DNA from: Lachnospiraceae bacterium
GTDB lineage: Bacteria; Bacillota; Clostridia; Lachnospirales; Lachnospiraceae
Assembly: GCA_900752065.1 (NCBI GenBank)
Contig: CAADTT010000131.1
Location: 1 to 16,653, forward strand
Direction: 5' to 3'
Length of the DNA stretch: 16,653 bases
Shown: positions 5,689-13,666 of the stretch, piece by piece
Layout of the letters: every line of letters starts with the position of its first letter
How positions within the stretch are numbered: the stretch's first letter is position 1
Notes under the pieces: model-generated
What the model was told of the DNA's origin: nothing
The model's database searches: none
The model's input: the letters and a program-made list of their open reading frames with translations, nothing else
Made by a program: the position numbers and the translations under genes

Positions 5689-6495
5689 CTACTCCGATTC
5701 CATATACAGGAACGGGTCTACCGGCGCTCCCGCTTTCTTCATCTCAAAGTAAAGATTGCTGCCTTCCTCGCAGTAGTATTTCGTCGGCTCGCTCACATAG
5801 CCCAGAAGCTGCCCCTGCTCTACCACTTCGCCTACAGCCGCCGTTACTTCCTTGAGCTGCCCGTAGACAAGTTCATAATCATTTCCCAGGTTCAGAGTCA
5901 GCGTGGTGCCTGTCTCCTCATTTACGTCAATCGATTCCACGATTCCTTTTGCGGCGGCTACTACCTGTCCGCCCGTCTCTGCCCCGATGATCAGCGCCGG
6001 ATTGTACTTATACTGATCCAGCGTAGGAAAATATACCGTCGCGTCCATACTGTAATCCATAAGAACCGAACCCGCCACCGGCCAGGTCAGAGGTGTGGAC
6101 TCATCATAGGCAACCGTGGGCTGAATATTTGCGGAAGACACATCCACTGCCTCTTCTTCCGTCTCTTTTTCTGCAAGCATGTCCGCCTCTCTGCCATTTA
6201 CAAAGCTTGAAGGATCTACATCCATCTCATTCGCCAACGGCAGATCTGCCTCCGCCTCCGGCGCATTTGCCTTCTGCGCTTCTGTAGATTTGTCCGCTTC
6301 TTCTTTTATCTCTTTTTTCGCTTCCTCACGAATCTCCTCATTCAGATCAATGAGATTCTGCTGCTCCTCTTTTGCCTTCTCCGCCTGGTTCATGGTGTAA
6401 TAAGTAGTAAACGCTGCGCCTCCTACGAGACAGAGGCTTAAAATCACCATAGCCCCTTTTTTTCTTGTAAATCTTTTTCTTTCCTGATTCTGCAT
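5689..6495 (-). CDS. spoIIQ: SpoIIQ-like engulfment protein with inactive LytM/M23 domain
   Basis: This 268-aa membrane-anchored protein is probably the forespore half of the SpoIIQ-SpoIIIAH channel that spans the two membranes during engulfment. One transmembrane segment lies at about residues 16-33. A long charged, Glu/Lys/Ala-rich stalk runs to about 130. A LytM/M23-like domain follows from TPLTWPVAGSVLMDYS to the VDPFLYM end. All usual zinc ligands appear lost: the HxGxD region reads NPALIIGAETG, YxHL reads YGQL, and HLHFE reads NLYFEM. It is therefore predicted to bind rather than cut peptidoglycan. The ATG at 6495 is preferred because GAGGTG stands 6 nt upstream; a GTG three codons earlier lies in that site. 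It follows spoIID by 54 nt, a pairing known in Clostridia, and ends at a strong terminator. Confidence 0.82.
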   Translation of the reverse strand: MQNQERKRFTRKKGAMVILSLCLVGGAAFTTYYTMNQAEKAKEEQQNLIDLNEEIREEAKKEIKEEADKSTEAQKANAPEAEADLPLANEMDVDPSSFVNGREADMLAEKETEEEAVDVSSANIQPTVAYDESTPLTWPVAGSVLMDYSMDATVYFPTLDQYKYNPALIIGAETGGQVVAAAKGIVESIDVNEETGTTLTLNLGNDYELVYGQLKEVTAAVGEVVEQGQLLGYVSEPTKYYCEEGSNLYFEMKKAGAPVDPFLYMESE

Positions 6496-6510
6496 AATGT
6501 TCACCTCATA

Positions 6511-6537
6511 CTATAGTCGTTTTGTTTCTGACTATAG
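6511..6537. repeat. Inverted repeat between spoIID and spoIIQ
   Basis: CTATAGTC (6511-6518) and GACTATAG (6530-6537) are perfect inverted copies separated by 11 nt in the 54-nt gap. Each arm contains a -10-like TATAGT. It could be an operator, an RNA hairpin or part of a spoIIQ promoter. It lacks a T-run, so it is not a terminator. Confidence 0.5.
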
Positions 6538-6549
6538 CATTGCCAGTTT

Positions 6550-7452
6550 TTATGATATTATGCAGTTTTCAAAGTAATACTGAAGAATCTCCTGATATCC
6601 CGCTCCAGCCTCCGCCATGCGCCTGGCCCCGTAAAGGCTCAGGCCCATCCCATGTCCCAGCCCTTTTACGGTGATCCGTATCTTTCCCTCATTTTCTTCC
6701 ATATAAAAGCAGCTCGACGGCAGATTCAAAAGACTGCGGAACTTCTCTCCTGTCATCTCCTGACTTCCCACACGCATCCTGGTCACGTAACCGCCCTCAT
6801 CCCGGGACAGGATCTCGATCTGTCCCATGAGATCTCCCTCTGTAAGCGCCTCAGGATATTCTGCCGCTATGCACACCCGGAGAGATTCCGGCTCTGACTG
6901 CCCCACGGAAAGATACCACTCCGACTCCACATCCTGTCTGCTCTCCACGCCCGTCAGCCAGGGATACTGCTCCCCCAGCCCCGCTTCTGCCCCGGAACGC
7001 GTCCTGCCGCTGCTCACCGCGTGGTAAGGCGCCCGCACCAGCTCCCCCTCGAAGCTAAGCACCTGCCCCTGTGTCTCTTCTGCCGCCTGCAGCATCGCAT
7101 CCAGTATTCCCTTTTCCGCCATTTCCTCCAGCGTCAGGTACTCTTCTGACAGCAGTGTCCCCGGATGCTCTTCCTGAAATTTCTTCAGATTTGTCCGCAC
7201 GATCACCATCTGGGATTTCACCGCCTCCAGCGGACATTTATCATCCATCTCCTGTGCCGCCACGCCGCATACATAGTCTTCAAAAGAGATTTCCCGGATT
7301 CCGTCCTTTGTCTGGATGGAAATAAAATTGCCGGAAGCCTTCTGCACCGCATACGTCTCTCTTGTCTCTGGAGATCCTAAAGACACGATCACATAAGGTA
7401 AAATGAATATAATTGCCATAGCAGCCAAGAATTTCTGAAATTTTTCCCGCAT
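6550..7452 (-). CDS. spoIID: Stage II sporulation protein D, peptidoglycan lytic transglycosylase
   Basis: This 300-aa protein belongs to the SpoIID/LytB family, which cuts denuded glycan strands and drives membrane migration during forespore engulfment with SpoIIP and SpoIIM. An N-terminal membrane anchor lies at about residues 7-25. The catalytic segment YVCGVAAQEMDDKCPLEAVK carries the expected active-site glutamate (in QEM). Next comes the VSSGRTRSGAE region corresponding to the family's SGG.T loop. The C-terminal GLGHGMGLSLYGARRMAEAG matches the invariant GHGxGxSxxGA signature. The start at 7452 is preferred: the anchor begins directly (MREKFQKF) and an AGG-rich site precedes it. An ATG at 7485 is possible but has no ribosome site. 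It is followed by spoIIQ after 54 nt, consistent with a sporulation operon. Confidence 0.9.
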   Translation of the reverse strand: MREKFQKFLAAMAIIFILPYVIVSLGSPETRETYAVQKASGNFISIQTKDGIREISFEDYVCGVAAQEMDDKCPLEAVKSQMVIVRTNLKKFQEEHPGTLLSEEYLTLEEMAEKGILDAMLQAAEETQGQVLSFEGELVRAPYHAVSSGRTRSGAEAGLGEQYPWLTGVESRQDVESEWYLSVGQSEPESLRVCIAAEYPEALTEGDLMGQIEILSRDEGGYVTRMRVGSQEMTGEKFRSLLNLPSSCFYMEENEGKIRITVKGLGHGMGLSLYGARRMAEAGAGYQEILQYYFENCIIS

Positions 7453-7522
7453 AAAGAACCTGTCCTCATTAAGTTGATTGATCATCCGCAGCTTTTTTCT
7501 ATCCTATGACATGTCCGGGGAA

Positions 7523-7552
7523 ATTATACGGATTCTCCCATAAACCTCTGAA
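7523..7552 (-). promoter_or_regulatory. Weak candidate promoter of spoIID-spoIIQ
   Basis: On the minus strand TTCAGA (7552-7547) and a perfect TATAAT (7528-7523) are 18 nt apart, about 70 nt before the spoIID start. Sporulation sigma factors would be expected here. I found no clear sigma-E or sigma-F box, so this is tentative. Confidence 0.3.
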
Positions 7553-7570
7553 GGCTGCACACCACAACAT

Positions 7571-7606
7571 AAAAAGCCGAAACCTTTCAAATAGTTTCGG
7601 CTTTTT
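7571..7606. terminator. Rho-independent terminator of glgP
   Basis: AAAAAGCCGAAAC (7571-7583) and GTTTCGGCTTTTT (7594-7606) form a perfect 13-bp stem with a 10-nt loop. On the minus strand it lies about 15 nt after the glgP stop and ends in five T residues. Confidence 0.92.
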
Positions 7607-7621
7607 GCTTCTATCTTTTCT

Positions 7622-10075
7622 TTACAGTGTCACCTTATCCAGCTTCCAGATCTCATCCACATACTCCTGAATGGTCCGGTCGGAGGTGAACTTACCACAG
7701 CTTGCCACATTCAGCATAGCCATTCTTGCCCAGCGTGTCTCATCTCTGTAAGCTTCCTCCACTCTCTTCTGCGCTTCCGCATAGGACTTGAAATCAGCCA
7801 GAATGAAGTAGGTATCTGCCCTGTCGCTGCACTGTGTATTCAGCAGAGAATTGTACAGGTCGCGGAACATCTCTCTGTCGTTTCCTGAGTACTCGCCGTT
7901 GATGAGCTGCATCAGGACGCGGCGGATGTCCTGGTCATTGTTGAAGTAATCCATCGGGTAGTAACCGCCGTTCTTCTCGTAGTTAATAACCTGATCAGAA
8001 GACAGCCCGAAGATAAATGCATTCTCCTCGCCGACCTCCTGTACGATCTCTACGTTTGCACCATCCATCGTTCCCAGCGTCGGCGCACCGTTCAGCATAA
8101 ACTTCATGTTACCTGTACCGGAAGCCTCCTTACTTGCCGTAGAAATCTGCTCGGATACATCTGCTGCCGCAAAGATCCACTCTGCGTTTGATACCCGGTA
8201 GTCCTCGATGAATACGACTTTCAGCTTGCCCTTGATCGATGCATCGTTATTGATCACATCCGCTACGGAGTTGATGAGTTTGATCGTCTGCTTTGCACGG
8301 CGGTAGCCTGCTGCTGCCTTCGCACCGAAGATAAAGGTTCTCGGATAGAAATCCATCTCCGGATGATCCTTGATCGTATTGTACAGGTACATCACATGCA
8401 GGATATTCAAAAGCTGACGCTTGTACTCGTGAAGTCTCTTCACCTGTACATCAAAGATGGAGCGCGGGTCAACCTCAACGCCATTGTGCTCTTTGATATA
8501 TTTTGCAAGGCGAACCTTGTTCTGGTATTTGATGTTCATGAATTCCTGCTGTGCCTTCTTGTCATCCACATAGATCTTCAGCCTGGAAATCTGAGACAGA
8601 TCGGTAATCCATTCATCTCCGATGTGGTCTGTCACCCACTTTGCCAGCAACGGATTTCCGTGAAGCAGGAAACGTCTCTGAGTAATACCGTTTGTCTTAT
8701 TGTTGAACTTCTCCGGCATCATCTCATAAAAGTCTTTCAGCTCCTGGTTCTTCAGGATCTCTGTATGCAGAGCAGCCACGCCGTTTACAGAGTAGCCTGC
8801 TGCGATCGCCAGATGTGCCATCTTCACCTGTCCGTCATAGATGATGGCCATCTTGCGGATTTTCTCCTGATTTCCGGGATATTTTGCCTTGATCTCTTCC
8901 ACAAATCTGCGGTTGATCTCCTCTACGATCTGATAGATACGCGGAAGCAGTCTGGAGAACAGCTCGATCGGCCATTTCTCAAGCGCCTCTGCCATAATGG
9001 TATGGTTGGTGTATGCACAGGTCTTTGTGGTAACCTCCCATGCCTCATCCCATCCAAGGCCTTCCTCATCCATCAGGATACGCATCAGCTCTGCTACTGC
9101 TACTGTCGGATGGGTATCATTTAACTGGAAGGTCGCCTTCTCATAGAATTTACGGATGTCACTGTGATGCTTCTTATATTTTGCGATTGCTGCCTGCACG
9201 CTTGCAGAGATAAAGAAGTACTGCTGTTTCAGACGCAGTTCTTTCCCGGCATAGTGCTCGTCAGCCGGATAAAGCACCTCTACGATATTCTTCGCCAGGT
9301 TCTCCTGCTCAACAGCCTTCATGTAATCACCCTTGTTAAAGGAGTCAAGCTGGAAGTCGTTGATAGCTTCCGCATCCCATACACGCAGGGTATTTACAAT
9401 TCCATTTCCATAACCGATGATTGGAATATCAAACGGCACAGCGCGTACAGACTGGTAATCCTTCTGAATAAACGTATTTTTTCCGGTTGCCGGATCGTAC
9501 TCTACGTGCACATATCCGCCAAATTTTACTTCCTTTGCATATTCCGGACGGCGCAGCTCAAACGGATTGCCGTCTTTCAGCCAGTTATCCGGAACCTCTA
9601 CCTGATAACCATTTTCAATTTTCTGCTTAAACATACCGTAGCGGTAACGAATCCCGCAGCCGTATGCACTATATCCCAGAGTCGCCAGAGAATCCAGGAA
9701 ACATGCCGCAAGTCTTCCCAGACCGCCGTTTCCGAGCGCCGCATCCGGCTCCTGATCCTCGATCACATTCAGATCCAGTCCCAGCTCCTCCAGTGCCTCT
9801 TTTACTTCATCATATTCACAAAGATTGATCAGATTGTTTCCAAGAGCACGCCCCATCAGGAACTCCATAGACATATAGTAAACGATCTTCGGATCGTCCT
9901 TCTCATACTTTTCCTGAGTTGCCAGCCAGTTGTCGATGATCGTATCCTTCACTGCATAGGAAACGGCCTGAAAAATCTGCTGCTGTGTCGCCTCTTCCAG
10001 ATTTTTACGGTAAAGTGTTTTTACATTGTCTTTGACTTCTGCGATGAATTTCTTCTTGTCAAACTTCTTCTTCAT
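7622..10075 (-). CDS. glgP: Glycogen/alpha-glucan phosphorylase
   Basis: This 817-aa protein has the usual length of bacterial glycogen or maltodextrin phosphorylases (GT35). It releases glucose 1-phosphate from the non-reducing ends of alpha-1,4-glucans in the cytoplasm. The N-terminal signature YYMSMEFLMGRALGNNLINL is intact, followed by DAALGNGGLGRLAACFLDS, the active-site entrance. The pyridoxal-phosphate region KEASGTGNMKFMLNGAPTLG is complete, with the cofactor lysine at about K658, and DGANVEI follows. The start at 10075 is used because AGGAGG stands 8 nt upstream (MKKKFDKK); a start 16 codons earlier has no ribosome site and lies in the intergenic hairpin. It is 60 nt behind ileS with no terminator between and ends at a strong terminator. 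GlgP versus MalP substrate preference cannot be told from sequence. Confidence 0.95.
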   Translation of the reverse strand: MKKKFDKKKFIAEVKDNVKTLYRKNLEEATQQQIFQAVSYAVKDTIIDNWLATQEKYEKDDPKIVYYMSMEFLMGRALGNNLINLCEYDEVKEALEELGLDLNVIEDQEPDAALGNGGLGRLAACFLDSLATLGYSAYGCGIRYRYGMFKQKIENGYQVEVPDNWLKDGNPFELRRPEYAKEVKFGGYVHVEYDPATGKNTFIQKDYQSVRAVPFDIPIIGYGNGIVNTLRVWDAEAINDFQLDSFNKGDYMKAVEQENLAKNIVEVLYPADEHYAGKELRLKQQYFFISASVQAAIAKYKKHHSDIRKFYEKATFQLNDTHPTVAVAELMRILMDEEGLGWDEAWEVTTKTCAYTNHTIMAEALEKWPIELFSRLLPRIYQIVEEINRRFVEEIKAKYPGNQEKIRKMAIIYDGQVKMAHLAIAAGYSVNGVAALHTEILKNQELKDFYEMMPEKFNNKTNGITQRRFLLHGNPLLAKWVTDHIGDEWITDLSQISRLKIYVDDKKAQQEFMNIKYQNKVRLAKYIKEHNGVEVDPRSIFDVQVKRLHEYKRQLLNILHVMYLYNTIKDHPEMDFYPRTFIFGAKAAAGYRRAKQTIKLINSVADVINNDASIKGKLKVVFIEDYRVSNAEWIFAAADVSEQISTASKEASGTGNMKFMLNGAPTLGTMDGANVEIVQEVGEENAFIFGLSSDQVINYEKNGGYYPMDYFNNDQDIRRVLMQLINGEYSGNDREMFRDLYNSLLNTQCSDRADTYFILADFKSYAEAQKRVEEAYRDETRWARMAMLNVASCGKFTSDRTIQEYVDEIWKLDKVTL

Positions 10076-10091
10076 TTTCGGATCCTCCTCT

Positions 10092-10120
10092 CCGGATGCC
10101 ATCCCCCAAACCACATCCGG
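10092..10120 (-). other. Hairpin in the ileS-glgP gap, next to the glgP ribosome site
   Basis: CCGGATG (10092-10098) pairs with CATCCGG (10114-10120). On the minus strand the stem ends directly before GGAG of the glgP ribosome site. It has no T-run, so it should not terminate transcription coming from ileS. It could influence glgP translation or message processing. Confidence 0.45.
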
Positions 10121-10135
10121 CATATCTGTTCGTAA

Positions 10136-13100
10136 TTAACCCTGTTTCTTTACACCCATCGTCACTGTCTCGCCGTTGATGCTCCATTCCTTCACATATC
10201 CATCCACAGATTCCAGGATAATATCATCAGCCAATACCTCTGACCGGATCTCCTCTGTGTTCTCCTTCAGGATCGTTCCGATCCTTTCATTCCCTGATGC
10301 ATAAATCAAAATTCTGTCCGTCACTTCAAACCCTGCTTCCTTACGCATGGTCTGTACCTTGCTGATCAGCTCACGCACAAATCCTTCTTCAATCAGCTCC
10401 GGTGTCAGGTTCATATCCAGAACTACGGTAATCTCGCCCTCCTGGACGGACTCATACCCGGGGATCTGCGCTGTATCAATGAGCAAATCGTCCTCTAATA
10501 ATACAACCTCTTCTCCCTGAATGTCAAGCTTTAAACATCCGTTTGCCTTTAATTCATCCATAGCGGCATTTCCATCCAGCTCAGGAAGAGCTTTCCGGAT
10601 GCCTCCCAGAAGCTTTCCGTACTTGGGTCCTACCGTTTTAAGCTGTGGTTTGAAGCTGTAAGAGGTAAAATCTCTCACGTCATCGGTAAACGTTACCTTC
10701 TTCGTATTCAGCTCGTCGCGGATAATATCAGTAAAGAATTCCGGCAGCGTAAAGGATGCTTTCACGAACATATTTGCGATTGGCTGCCGGTTCTTGATGT
10801 TTGCCGCATTTCTCGCCGCACGTCCCATCACAACCACCTTCAGCACCTCATCCATATTTGCTTCCAGCTCTTTGTCGATATGCGCTTCATCCACAGCCGG
10901 GAAATCACACAGATGCACGCTCTCAGGTGCGTTCTTGTCGATGCTGCATACCAGATTCCGGTAGATATCCTCTGTCATAAACGGAATCATCGGCGCTGCC
11001 GCCTTGCTCACATTTACCAGAGCCGTGTACAGCGTCATGTAGGCATTGATCTTATCCTGCTCCATTCCTTTTGCCCAGAAGCGCTCACGGCTGCGGCGCA
11101 CATACCAGTTGCTCATGTCATCCACGAACTCCTGCAGCGCTCTTGCCGTCTCCGGGATCCTGTAATTTGCCAGGTTCGTATCTACGGCCTGGATCATGGT
11201 ATTCATCTTGGACAGCAGCCACTTATCCATGACAGAAAGCTTCTCGTAGTCCAGAGTATATTTTGTCGCGTCAAATTCATCAATATTCGCATACAGTACA
11301 AAAAATGCATAAGTATTCCACAGGGTTCCCATGAACTTGCGCTGTCCCTCCTGCACTGCCTTTCCATGGAAGCGGTTCGGCAGCCACGGCGCACTGTTAA
11401 TATAGAAATACCAGCGGATGGCATCTGCACCGTATTTTTCCAGCGCCTCAAACGGATCCACCGCATTTCCCTTGGATTTACTCATCTTCTGGCCATTCTC
11501 ATCCTGTACGTGTCCCAATACGATTACATTTTCATAAGGAGCCTTGTTAAACAGCAGGGTGGACTCTGCCAGCAGGGAATAGAACCATCCTCTCGTCTGG
11601 TCTACCGCCTCAGAAATGAACTGCGCCGGGAACTGCTGCTCAAACAGCTCTTTATTTTCGAACGGATAATGATGCTGTGCAAACGGCATGGCTCCTGAGT
11701 CGAACCAGCAGTCGATCACCTCCGGTACGCGGTGCATCATCTTTCCGCACTTCGGACATTTGATCTCGATCTCGTCGATATACGGACGGTGCAGCTCCAC
11801 CGTCTTTGCACGCTCGTCGCCGCTCATCTCGAACAGCTCTTCGCGGCTTCCCACAGAGTGCTGATGTCCGCACTCACACTCCCAGATGTTCAGCGGCGTT
11901 CCCCAGTAACGGTTCCGGCTGATTCCCCAGTCCTGCACGTTCTCCAGCCAGTCGCCGAAACGTCCTTTACCGATACTCTCCGGGATCCAGTTGATCGTGT
12001 TGTTATTGCGGATCAGGTCATCCTTTACCGCTGTCATCTTGATAAACCAGGACTCACGGGCATAGTAGATCAGCGGCGTATCGCATCTCCAGCAATGCGG
12101 ATAGCTGTGCTCGAACTTCGGCGCGTCGAAGAGAAGCCCCCTCTCATCCAGGTCTTTTAATACCAGCGGGTCCGCCTTCTTTACAAAAATTCCCCCAAAC
12201 GGTGTATCCTCGGTCAGATTTCCTTTTCCGTCTACAAGCTGTACAAAAGGCAGGTCATAATTCCTTCCCACTTTGGCGTCGTCCTCACCGAAAGCCGGGG
12301 CGATATGGACGATTCCTGTACCGTCTGTCAGCGTTACATACGTATCACATACTACATAAAAAGCTCTCTTATGCTGCTTTTCGGCACGCTCTGCAGCGCA
12401 GGCGTACAACGGCTCATATTCTTTGTATTCCAGGTCTTTTCCCACATAAGTCTCCAGTACCTCGTAGGCATCCTCTCCCAGCACCTTGTCACAGAGGGCA
12501 TGTGCCAGATAGTAGACACGTCCGTCCTCTTTCATTTTCACCTTTACATACTCTTCTACCGGGTTCACGCAGAGCGCAAGGTTTGAGGGGAGCGTCCACG
12601 GGGTCGTTGTCCATGCCAGAATATAGGCGTCCTCGCCCTTCACCTGAAAACGGACGATGGCGGAGCGCTCTTTTACATCCTTGTAACCCTGGGCTACTTC
12701 CTGAGCGGACAGGGGCGTACCGCAGCGCGGGCAGTAAGGAACTACCTTAAAGCCCTTGTACAGCAGTCCTTTGTCCCAGATCTTCTTTAATGCCCACCAC
12801 TCAGACTCGATATAGTCATCATGATAGGTGACATAGGGATTGTCCATATCAGCCCAGAAGCCTACCGTTCCGGAGAAATCCTCCCACATGCCCTTGTATT
12901 TCCAGACGCTTTCCTTACATTTATCAATAAACGGAACGAGGCCGTATTCCTCGATCTGTTCCTTTCCATCCAGTCCCAGCAGTTTCTCTACCTCCAGCTC
13001 TACCGGAAGGCCGTGGGTATCCCATCCTGCCTTTCTCGGCACCATCTTTCCTTTCATGGTCTGGTATCTGGGAATCATATCCTTGATCACGCGGGTCAGC

Positions 13101-13276
13101 ACATGACCGATGTGAGGCTTCCCATTTGCCGTGGGCGGTCCATCATAAAACGTATAGGTATCGCAATCCTTACGGTCTTCAATACTTTTTTCAAAAATGT
13201 GATTTTCTCTCCAGAACCTCTCTGTCTGTTTTTCCCGTTCCACAAAATTCAGATCCGTTGAAACTTTCTCGTACAT
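10136..13276 (-). CDS. ileS: Isoleucyl-tRNA synthetase, IleS2-like length
   Basis: This 1046-aa class I enzyme attaches isoleucine to tRNA-Ile in the cytoplasm. The HIGH motif is at residues 55-58 (KPHIGHVL) and KMSKS at 597-601. The CP1 editing domain spans about 185-400, with the TTTPWTLPSN stretch at 223-232 and GTGIVHIAPAFGEDD at 319-333. A zinc-type CPKCGKM pair occurs near 507-513, and the anticodon-binding domain fills the C-terminal part from about 680. The length (about 120 residues more than the B. subtilis type) and the lack of a C-terminal cysteine zinc finger point to the IleS2 class, often less sensitive to mupirocin; that class call is inference. GGAGG stands 6 nt before the ATG. 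Expression is controlled by an Ile T-box leader. glgP follows 60 nt downstream. Confidence 0.96.
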   Translation of the reverse strand: MYEKVSTDLNFVEREKQTERFWRENHIFEKSIEDRKDCDTYTFYDGPPTANGKPHIGHVLTRVIKDMIPRYQTMKGKMVPRKAGWDTHGLPVELEVEKLLGLDGKEQIEEYGLVPFIDKCKESVWKYKGMWEDFSGTVGFWADMDNPYVTYHDDYIESEWWALKKIWDKGLLYKGFKVVPYCPRCGTPLSAQEVAQGYKDVKERSAIVRFQVKGEDAYILAWTTTPWTLPSNLALCVNPVEEYVKVKMKEDGRVYYLAHALCDKVLGEDAYEVLETYVGKDLEYKEYEPLYACAAERAEKQHKRAFYVVCDTYVTLTDGTGIVHIAPAFGEDDAKVGRNYDLPFVQLVDGKGNLTEDTPFGGIFVKKADPLVLKDLDERGLLFDAPKFEHSYPHCWRCDTPLIYYARESWFIKMTAVKDDLIRNNNTINWIPESIGKGRFGDWLENVQDWGISRNRYWGTPLNIWECECGHQHSVGSREELFEMSGDERAKTVELHRPYIDEIEIKCPKCGKMMHRVPEVIDCWFDSGAMPFAQHHYPFENKELFEQQFPAQFISEAVDQTRGWFYSLLAESTLLFNKAPYENVIVLGHVQDENGQKMSKSKGNAVDPFEALEKYGADAIRWYFYINSAPWLPNRFHGKAVQEGQRKFMGTLWNTYAFFVLYANIDEFDATKYTLDYEKLSVMDKWLLSKMNTMIQAVDTNLANYRIPETARALQEFVDDMSNWYVRRSRERFWAKGMEQDKINAYMTLYTALVNVSKAAAPMIPFMTEDIYRNLVCSIDKNAPESVHLCDFPAVDEAHIDKELEANMDEVLKVVVMGRAARNAANIKNRQPIANMFVKASFTLPEFFTDIIRDELNTKKVTFTDDVRDFTSYSFKPQLKTVGPKYGKLLGGIRKALPELDGNAAMDELKANGCLKLDIQGEEVVLLEDDLLIDTAQIPGYESVQEGEITVVLDMNLTPELIEEGFVRELISKVQTMRKEAGFEVTDRILIYASGNERIGTILKENTEEIRSEVLADDIILESVDGYVKEWSINGETVTMGVKKQG

Positions 13277-13288
13277 GTCTTACCTCCA

Positions 13289-13348
13289 TTTTTTAATGCG
13301 GAAAACCTGCCACCGGCAGCTTTTCCTGCATACTCAGGCATTAAAAAA
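13289..13348 (-). other. Long hairpin between the T-box terminator and the ileS ribosome site
   Basis: The terminator T-run with its flank (TTTTTTAATGC on the minus strand, 13348-13338) is perfectly complementary over 11 nt to GCATTAAAAAA (13299-13289) lying directly before TGGAGG of ileS. Inside, 13300-13311 and 13315-13326 pair at 11 of 12 positions around a 3-nt loop, and an 11-nt bulge (13327-13337) separates the stems. The fold can form only in read-through RNA. Confidence 0.6.
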
Positions 13349-13375
13349 GCTTCCGCCCTGTAACAGGACGAAAGC
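13343..13375 (-). terminator. Regulated terminator of the ileS T-box leader
   Basis: On the minus strand GCTTTCGTCCTG (13375-13364) pairs with CAGGGCGGAAGC (13360-13349) over 12 bp, two as G-U, with a 3-nt loop. It is followed by six T residues. The 5' arm can instead pair within the T-box antiterminator. Confidence 0.9.
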
Positions 13376-13582
13376 CAATGCTCGCGCAACCACCTCTTAC
13401 ACATACCATCATACGTGCTCCCTGTAACGGGGGAGAACCGTCAAGACCTACTGTCATTCAGCCCGCGACTCAAAAGTGATCTTCCATCTGCCCTACTCGC
13501 ACCGGGATTCCACCCTCCCCGGCTCTCTGTGCCTTTTAGATAGATGTACTGTAATTCTCATAGTCTTTTTCTTGTTTACTCA
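13343..13582 (-). promoter_or_regulatory. Isoleucine T-box leader of ileS
   Basis: The leader senses uncharged tRNA-Ile and switches between terminator and antiterminator. On the minus strand it shows a Stem I region starting near AGAGAGCCGGGGAGG, an AGTA loop-E-type segment, and the specifier ATC (13480-13478) in GAAGATCACTT. Next comes the T-box sequence GAGGTGGTTGCGCGAGC (13396-13380) and finally the terminator at 13375-13343. TGGT in the T-box can pair with ACCA of a tRNA with discriminator A, as expected for tRNA-Ile. Transcription should start near 13582, downstream of a consensus-like promoter. Confidence 0.93.
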
Positions 13583-13588
13583 TTTGCC

Positions 13589-13617
13589 ATTATAAAGAGA
13601 GGGATTGGAAAAGTCAA
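13589..13617 (-). promoter_or_regulatory. Sigma-A promoter of ileS
   Basis: TTGACT (13617-13612) and a perfect TATAAT (13594-13589) are separated by exactly 17 nt on the minus strand. It lies only about 50 nt after the histidine kinase stop codon, with no clear terminator between, so kinase transcription may run into the T-box leader. Confidence 0.85.
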
Positions 13618-13666
13618 GGGATTTTTCAAACTCCCCGCTCAAAACGGCTGTTTATTACTACTCCAG

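Noticed and set aside
9164..10135. Plus-strand open frame of 323 codons opposite glgP, and similar ones opposite ileS
   Set aside because: These are antisense shadows of highly conserved enzymes, with no ribosome site or domain.
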